Below, piece by piece: positions 59,829 through 64,000 of a stretch of DNA of 64,000 nucleotides. Position 1 is the stretch's first letter; every line of letters starts with the position of its first letter. Source of the DNA: an uncultured Alistipes sp. (GTDB taxonomy: Bacteria > Bacteroidota > Bacteroidia > Bacteroidales > UBA932); contig URSC01000002.1 in NCBI GenBank assembly GCA_900550465.1, forward strand, positions 151,627-215,626. The letters are read 5' to 3'. A program made the translations under genes and the position numbers. Under the pieces are notes generated by a model. That model was not told the origin of the DNA and did not search any database. It worked only from the letters and a program-made list of their open reading frames with translations.

Positions 59829-62291
59829 TTATTTTAAAATATCGTTCAATATACCGGAAGCCGTCTGGTATGCTCCCGCCCCCGCACCCTGGATCACCAG
59901 CGGCGAGGGATAAAAATCCGTCTCTATGATGACAGCGTTGTCCGTTCCGGAGAGATTGAACAGGGGATGGTCCTCCCCCACCTCCTTCAGGACAATGGAG
60001 GCGCGGTACCCGGTCGCCGCATCGGGACAATGCACCAGTGAGGCCACGACCCGGCGCCGCAGCCCTTTCTCCGCTGCATCCCTGTAGCGGGCCGCCAGTT
60101 CCGGCTCATGCTCCTGCAGCCTGCGGTAGAAATCCTCAGTGCCGCCCTCGAAATATTCTGCCGGCAGCAGGGGCTCCACCGCCACATCCTCCTCTTCTAT
60201 AGGCAATCCGGCCTCCCGGGCGAGGATCAGCAGCTTGCGGAGCACATCCCGTCCGCTGAGGTCAATGCGGGGGTCCGGCTCGGCGTATCCGGCAGCCACG
60301 GCCTGCCGCACGGTATCGGCGAATGTCACCGTAGCACCGCCGTCGTAGGTACTGAAAATATAGTTGAGCGTCCCCGACAGCACGGCCTCTATCCGGTGAA
60401 TCCGGTCCCCGCTGCAGACACACCGGGATACGGCATCGAGCACGGGCAGGGCCGCCCCGACAGTGGTCTCATATCTGAGGCTCACGCCGTTTTCCAAGGC
60501 CGAGCTGCGGATAGCGCGGTACTGGAAGTATGGGAACGAGAAGGCTATCTTGTTGCAGGCTACCACCGAGTAGCCGTGCTGGAAAAGCAGCGGATACTTG
60601 CAGGCCACATCCTCGCTGGCAGTGCAGTCGACAAACACGGAGTTTTCTAGAGACGTGTGGGCAAGAGCCTCGAAATAAGCATCGTCCGCAGCACTGACCC
60701 CTCCTTCAAGCAGCTCACCTGTCCACTCGGGAGAAATGCCCTCGGTATCCAGCACATAGCGGCGGCTGTTGGAAATGCCCGCGATCCGCAGCCGTTTGCC
60801 GGTGCGGGCTGCTATTGCGTCTCCGTTGCGGCGGATGATGTCCACCAGCGCCTTGCCGACCGTACCGTAACCGGCGATGAAGAGGTTGATGTCCCGGGCC
60901 GGAGTCCTGTCGAAAAACTCGTTGTGGATGTAGCGGATGGCCCGGTCCGCCTCCTCAGAGCGCACCACCACGGAGATGTTCCGCTCCGAAGAGCCCTGCG
61001 CCGTGGCCCTTATGGATATGCCGTGACGTCCAAGAGCGGCGAGCATCCGGCCCGTAGTGCCGCACTGGCTCATGATGTCGTCCCCCACCAGACAGACTAT
61101 CGAGAAGCCCTTCTCGACTTTCAGCGGATTGAGCTTGCCCAGGGATATCTCGTAGGCAAAGCAGCTGTCGGCCGCCTCCTTGGCCTTGGCCGCATCCTTT
61201 TCCGATATGGCTACACACATAGTGTTCACCGAAGATGCCTGGGTGATGAGGATAATGCTTATCCCGCTGCGGCTCAGGCTCTCAAAAAGGCGGGCGGAGA
61301 AGCCGGGCACTCCCACCATACCGCTGCCTTCCAGGGAGATGAGGGCTATCTTGTCGGAATTGGAAATGCCCACGAGCCTCTCCTTGCTCCGGGGCGGGTT
61401 CTTCTCTATCAGGGTGCCCGGGGCGTCAGGACAGAATGTGTTCCTCACATAGATAGGAATGCCCTCCGACACCACCGGCTGTATGGTCGGAGGATAGATG
61501 ACCTTCGCGCCGAAATGGGAGAGTTCCAGGGCGGCACGGTAGGATATGTTGCTGATGGTCCGGGCCGAGGGGACAATCCTCGGGTTGGCGGTCATCATCC
61601 CTGTCACGTCCGTCCAGATCTCGAGCCGGCGCACTCCGCAGCCCACGGCCAGCAGGGAGGCCGAGTAGTCGGAACCGCCCCGGCCCAGGGTCGTGGTGCG
61701 GCCCTGGCTGTCAGAGGCAATAAATCCGGGAAGGACAAACAGGGAAGTCACCGGGTTGCGCTCCAGCATAGCCGCCATGTTGGCGTAGGACGCAGCGGTG
61801 TCCACGACCGTCGTCCCGTCCTTCTTGAAAGTCTTGATTATCTCTCTGGAGTCCACCCACTTGACAGCTATGCCGGCTGAGGCGAGCAGCAGGGCCATAA
61901 TCCTGGTGGAAAGCAGTTCTCCGGTACCCTGTATCGCATCCAGGCTGGCCTCGCTGAGCTCTCCGAGCAGGTAGACACCATGGGCTATGCCCCGGAGAGA
62001 GTCCAGGACGGCATCACACAGTTCCAGGGCCTGCGCCTGCCTCTGCTCCGGAAGCAGCTGCCGGATGATGTCGTGATGCTTCTGCTGATATTCGTCTATG
62101 ATGGCCTTGTAGCCCTCGTCCCTGGCCGCGGCAAGACTGCCGGTGCGGATGAGAGCGTCGGTAAAGCCGCTGATGGCCGAGCAGACAAGGATGGTCCGGT
62201 CCCGGTCTACTGCCTTGGTGACGATATCCGCCACCCGGGCCATGTTGGTTGCGTTGGCGACTGAGGAGCCGCCGAATTTGAGTACTTGCAT
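59829..62291 (-). CDS. thrA: Bifunctional aspartokinase/homoserine dehydrogenase
   Basis: Catalyses the first and third steps of the aspartate pathway, 820 residues. The N-terminal aspartokinase domain (about 1-290) has KFGGSSVANATNM and the ATP-site TTLGRGGSDYSASLLA; two ACT domains follow (about 310-460, from LEGSGMVGVPGFSARLFESL), then the homoserine dehydrogenase domain (about 465-820: LFIAGYGTVGKALVD, VDCTASEDVACKYPLLFQHGYSVVACNKIA, GTLNYIFSTYDGGATF-like region). The ACT domains suggest feedback inhibition, by threonine in known homologues. It follows metX after 16 bases. Confidence 0.96.
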   Translation of the reverse strand: MQVLKFGGSSVANATNMARVADIVTKAVDRDRTILVCSAISGFTDALIRTGSLAAARDEGYKAIIDEYQQKHHDIIRQLLPEQRQAQALELCDAVLDSLRGIAHGVYLLGELSEASLDAIQGTGELLSTRIMALLLASAGIAVKWVDSREIIKTFKKDGTTVVDTAASYANMAAMLERNPVTSLFVLPGFIASDSQGRTTTLGRGGSDYSASLLAVGCGVRRLEIWTDVTGMMTANPRIVPSARTISNISYRAALELSHFGAKVIYPPTIQPVVSEGIPIYVRNTFCPDAPGTLIEKNPPRSKERLVGISNSDKIALISLEGSGMVGVPGFSARLFESLSRSGISIILITQASSVNTMCVAISEKDAAKAKEAADSCFAYEISLGKLNPLKVEKGFSIVCLVGDDIMSQCGTTGRMLAALGRHGISIRATAQGSSERNISVVVRSEEADRAIRYIHNEFFDRTPARDINLFIAGYGTVGKALVDIIRRNGDAIAARTGKRLRIAGISNSRRYVLDTEGISPEWTGELLEGGVSAADDAYFEALAHTSLENSVFVDCTASEDVACKYPLLFQHGYSVVACNKIAFSFPYFQYRAIRSSALENGVSLRYETTVGAALPVLDAVSRCVCSGDRIHRIEAVLSGTLNYIFSTYDGGATVTFADTVRQAVAAGYAEPDPRIDLSGRDVLRKLLILAREAGLPIEEEDVAVEPLLPAEYFEGGTEDFYRRLQEHEPELAARYRDAAEKGLRRRVVASLVHCPDAATGYRASIVLKEVGEDHPLFNLSGTDNAVIIETDFYPSPLVIQGAGAGAYQTASGILNDILK

Positions 62292-62307
62292 GATGTATTA
62301 TGGTTTT

Positions 62308-63312
62308 TTATTGATTAATTTTTTCCAGCACCGGTCCTAAGACAGCCGACAGCTGCCCGTACTCGAGCAGAAAACCGTCGTGACCGAAAGCCGAGGTTAT
62401 CTCGTGATACTCGGCCCCGGGGATGTTGCGGGCCATGAACTTCTGCTCCTGAGTCGGAAAAAGGGCGTCACTGTCTATGCCTACGATGACACAGCGGGCC
62501 CTGATGCTCCTGAGAGCCGCCTCCACTCCCCCGCGGCCCCTGCCGATGTTATGGCTGTCCACGGAATGTGTCAGGTACCAGTAGGAATAGGCGTCGAAAC
62601 GGTCGGAGAGCTTGCGGCCCTGATACCGCTCGTAGGAAGCGGCACGCTCCGCGAAGAGGGTATCCTCATCCGGCTCGGCCTGAGTGCTGTTGTACCCCTG
62701 ATAGCTGCGGTACGAGATGAGGGCTATGGCCCTGGCCGTGCGGAGTCCTGCCGCTCCGCCTTTCAGGGTGCGGCACTCGCGGAATGTAGGATCGGCCTCG
62801 ATGGCCATTCTCTGGGCCTCGTTGGACGCTGTCAGCCAGGGAGTAACCCGGGGGCCGCAGGCCATGATGGCCGCCCGCGCGATTACATCCGGCTCCATCA
62901 CCGTCCATTCCAGAGCCTGGAAACCGCCGATGGAACTGCCTATCAGCAGGTCTATCCGGCCTATGCCCAGATGCCTGCGCAGGAGAGCCTCGGTGCGGAC
63001 TATGTCCCTGACAGTCACCTTCGGGAAATCCAGGAACCTGCCCTGCGCCGGACCGGAGGAGCCGTAGGCCGAGCAGAGCATATTGGCGCAGACCACCGTG
63101 TAGCGGTCCGTGTCTATGAGCCGGCCCGGGCCTACCATCTCCGGCCACCAATCCTCCGGGTCCGAATTGGCTGTCAGCGCATGACAGATCCAGATGACCT
63201 TGCGGGGCCCGCCGCCCGGCATTGATATGTGATAGACTATTCTGAGATTGTCGATTGTACCTCCGGCCTCGCACCGGAACGGTTCTTCGTGGATATATTC
63301 CGCCTGAATCAT
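62308..63312 (-). CDS. metX: Homoserine O-acetyltransferase
   Basis: Alpha/beta-hydrolase-fold acyltransferase activating homoserine for direct sulfhydrylation, 334 residues. The nucleophile elbow is G-S-S127-I-G-G in LLIGSSIGGFQALEW; the catalytic Asp and His lie in VGIDSDALFPTQEQ and FGHDGFLLEY. WICHALTANSDPEDWWPEMVGPGRLIDTDRY is the typical N-terminal signature. First structural gene of the operon, preceded by a roughly 210-base leader with a Met-rich small ORF. Confidence 0.95.
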   Translation of the reverse strand: MIQAEYIHEEPFRCEAGGTIDNLRIVYHISMPGGGPRKVIWICHALTANSDPEDWWPEMVGPGRLIDTDRYTVVCANMLCSAYGSSGPAQGRFLDFPKVTVRDIVRTEALLRRHLGIGRIDLLIGSSIGGFQALEWTVMEPDVIARAAIMACGPRVTPWLTASNEAQRMAIEADPTFRECRTLKGGAAGLRTARAIALISYRSYQGYNSTQAEPDEDTLFAERAASYERYQGRKLSDRFDAYSYWYLTHSVDSHNIGRGRGGVEAALRSIRARCVIVGIDSDALFPTQEQKFMARNIPGAEYHEITSAFGHDGFLLEYGQLSAVLGPVLEKINQ

Positions 63313-63355
63313 TGATTGTCGATGTCCATTAATGCCCTGACGTCAAATCTATTCT

Positions 63356-63380
63356 CAGCCCCGGGGCAGATTCGGGACTG
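63356..63380 (-). terminator. Possible attenuator hairpin before metX
   Basis: On the minus strand CAGTCCCG and CGGGGCTG pair over 8 positions (one G-U) around a 9-base loop, 43 bases before the metX start. The bases after it (AGAATAGATTTG) have only a weak T-run. Confidence 0.4.
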
Positions 63381-63438
63381 TGGAGTCAACCTGATATGTT
63401 TTCGGATTTAATACGCCGGAGCCCGCATCCCGCTTGAC

Positions 63439-63519
63439 TTACCGGCAAAAGAGAAAGCCATGCATCGAAGAGCGATGCATTCGCATGGACATCATGGATA
63501 TGTTGGAGTGCTTTCTCAT
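63439..63519 (-). CDS. Methionine-rich leader peptide of the metX operon
   Basis: 26-codon ORF, ATG at 63519 and TAA at 63441-63439, opening M-R-K-H-S-N-I-S. Methionine occupies residues 1, 9, 10, 12, 14 and 19, so five of the 25 internal residues are Met. It begins eight bases after a minus-strand TAAATTTG. The ORF carries nested stems: GAGAAAGC with GCTTTCTC (63517-63510 with 63458-63451) and inside it ATGCATCG with CGATGCAT (63480-63473 with 63467-63460). The downstream operon makes methionine precursors, so this fits a ribosome-stalling attenuation leader. The function is inferred; the ORF and the Met cluster are read directly. Confidence 0.65.
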   Translation of the reverse strand: MRKHSNISMMSMRMHRSSMHGFLFCR

Positions 63520-63527
63520 TGCGGAGA

Positions 63528-63535
63528 CAAATTTA
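63528..63535 (-). promoter_or_regulatory. Candidate -7 element of the metX operon
   Basis: Minus-strand TAAATTTG fits TAnnTTTG; the leader-peptide ATG begins eight bases downstream. No TTG at 19-21 bases upstream. Confidence 0.45.
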
Positions 63536-63559
63536 GAAAAATTTTTCAAAGAAGTATCC

Positions 63560-63567
63560 TAACTTTG
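63560..63567 (+). promoter_or_regulatory. Candidate -7 element of pgeF
   Basis: TAACTTTG fits TAnnTTTG, 22 bases before the ATG at 63590; the -33 element is weak. Confidence 0.45.
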
Positions 63568-63589
63568 CTGAAAATTGTATTTGCCTGAG

Positions 63590-64000
63590 ATGAGACAGAT
63601 TTTCCCGAGCGGCTCCGACGGCCTGCTGAAATATGACATAGCCCCTGAAGTTACGGCATTTTCCCCGCTGAGGGACGCCGTGCTGCCGATGAGGGTGGTG
63701 CAGGCGCATCAGGTGCACGGGGACCGGGTGGCCGTGGTGACTTCGGCCGGCACTACCCGGGAAGAGCTGGAGGGCTATGACGCGCTGGTGACTGACGTGC
63801 CGGGCGTGGCGATAGGGGCCCGGACTGCTGACTGCATACCGGTGCTGATGTACGATCCGGTACGGCGGGTCGTTGCGGCAGTACATTCCGGCTGGAAGGG
63901 TACGGTGCTGAAAATCGCAGCGAAGACCCTGGCTGTGATGGCCTCCAAGTACGGCACCCGCACCGCCGACATCCTGGCGGTAATTGGGCCCGGCCTCGGC
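63590..64000 (+). CDS. pgeF: Peptidoglycan editing factor/purine nucleoside phosphorylase PgeF (3' end outside window)
   Basis: Copper/zinc-type YfiH/LACC1 family enzyme; 137 codons are visible. Metal-ligand motifs are present: QAHQVHGDRVAVV, RTADCIPVLMYD and AAVHSGWKGTVLKIA, giving the conserved His, Cys and His set. Family members act as purine nucleoside phosphorylases/adenosine deaminases and influence muropeptide fidelity. The gene is divergent from the metX leader and runs off the right edge. Confidence 0.93.
   Translation, partial: MRQIFPSGSDGLLKYDIAPEVTAFSPLRDAVLPMRVVQAHQVHGDRVAVVTSAGTTREELEGYDALVTDVPGVAIGARTADCIPVLMYDPVRRVVAAVHSGWKGTVLKIAAKTLAVMASKYGTRTADILAVIGPGLG

Larger units (their letters stand above)
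63313..63589. other. metX leader and divergent metX/pgeF promoter region
   Basis: 277 bases between metX and pgeF. On the minus strand in order: a -7 element, the Met-rich leader ORF with hairpins folded through it, a GCCGG/CCGGC stem over the leader stop (63446-63442 with 63419-63415), AGTCAA/TTGACT pairing (63439-63434 with 63389-63384), and a GC-rich hairpin at 63356-63380. Confidence 0.65.

Noticed and set aside
63313..63520. SAM-I or TPP riboswitch ahead of metX (a CTGAGA stretch occurs near 63350)
   Set aside because: The SAM-I core is absent. The CTGAGA is not followed by the other TPP-conserved segments in the right order. The Met-rich ORF explains the region better.
1..64000. tRNA, rRNA, CRISPR, prophage or insertion-sequence features
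   Set aside because: None could be supported by eye; gaps are short and hold no cloverleaf-like or repeat-spacer patterns, and no transposase or phage motifs appear in the translations.

Overview
The window is a gene-dense, GC-rich stretch of a Bacteroidetes chromosome, most likely Bacteroidales. The evidence is a SusC/SusD/SusE glucan-uptake locus, a DUF4492-cydA-cydB cluster, many small lipoproteins with LxxC lipoboxes, and promoters of the Bacteroides type (TTTG about 20 bases upstream of TAnnTTTG). No rRNA, tRNA, CRISPR array, insertion sequence or prophage gene was seen. The genus cannot be fixed from this sequence alone.

Layout. (1) 1-13122, minus strand: an alpha-glucan utilisation locus read as MFS transporter, susC, susD, susE, SusG-like GH13, small lipoprotein, GH97 SusB-like, second GH13 (cut by the window edge). 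A strong terminator-like hairpin separates the binding and transport genes from the hydrolases. (2) 13280-15479: a LytTR response regulator divergent from the locus, a convergent LytS-type histidine kinase and a small membrane protein. (3) 15541-23627, plus strand: a CBM20-CBM20-GH77 4-alpha-glucanotransferase, a dicarboxylate/amino-acid symporter, a lipoprotein, RadA and a beta-lactamase-fold serine hydrolase. (4) 23614-30798: an Lrp-type regulator and topA (minus), then PBP1A, D-Ala-D-Ala ligase and prmC (plus). (5) 30809-34431: a three-gene signalling cassette of an NMT1-like periplasmic binding protein, a Cache-HAMP-PP2C-HATPase membrane protein and a STAS protein. (6) 34424-42498: ispD (minus), purH, then the elongasome operon mreB-mreC-mreD-mrdA-rodA. 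(7) 42576-49287: gcvP, a large ABCG-like exporter with an extended N-terminus and a lipoprotein. (8) 49365-54843, minus: an exported C1 peptidase with DUF4492-cydA-cydB, and a GATase-like lipoprotein. (9) 55175-56067: a membrane protein and a winged-helix regulator, followed by a palindrome-rich non-coding stretch. (10) 56440-63519, minus: a TlpA-like lipoprotein and the operon metX-thrA-metY-asd. Together with its own aspartokinase this operon supplies every step from aspartate to homocysteine. (11) The start of pgeF.

Most interesting points. Upstream of metX lies a 26-codon ORF with a strong methionine cluster and nested hairpins, which looks like a methionine attenuation leader. The NMT1/Cache-PP2C-HATPase/STAS cassette looks like a self-contained partner-switching sensor with no visible target. 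A 40-base imperfect palindrome occurs twice, 55 kb apart, in non-coding DNA. Several promoters sit so close to the start codon that the mRNAs should be leaderless or nearly so.
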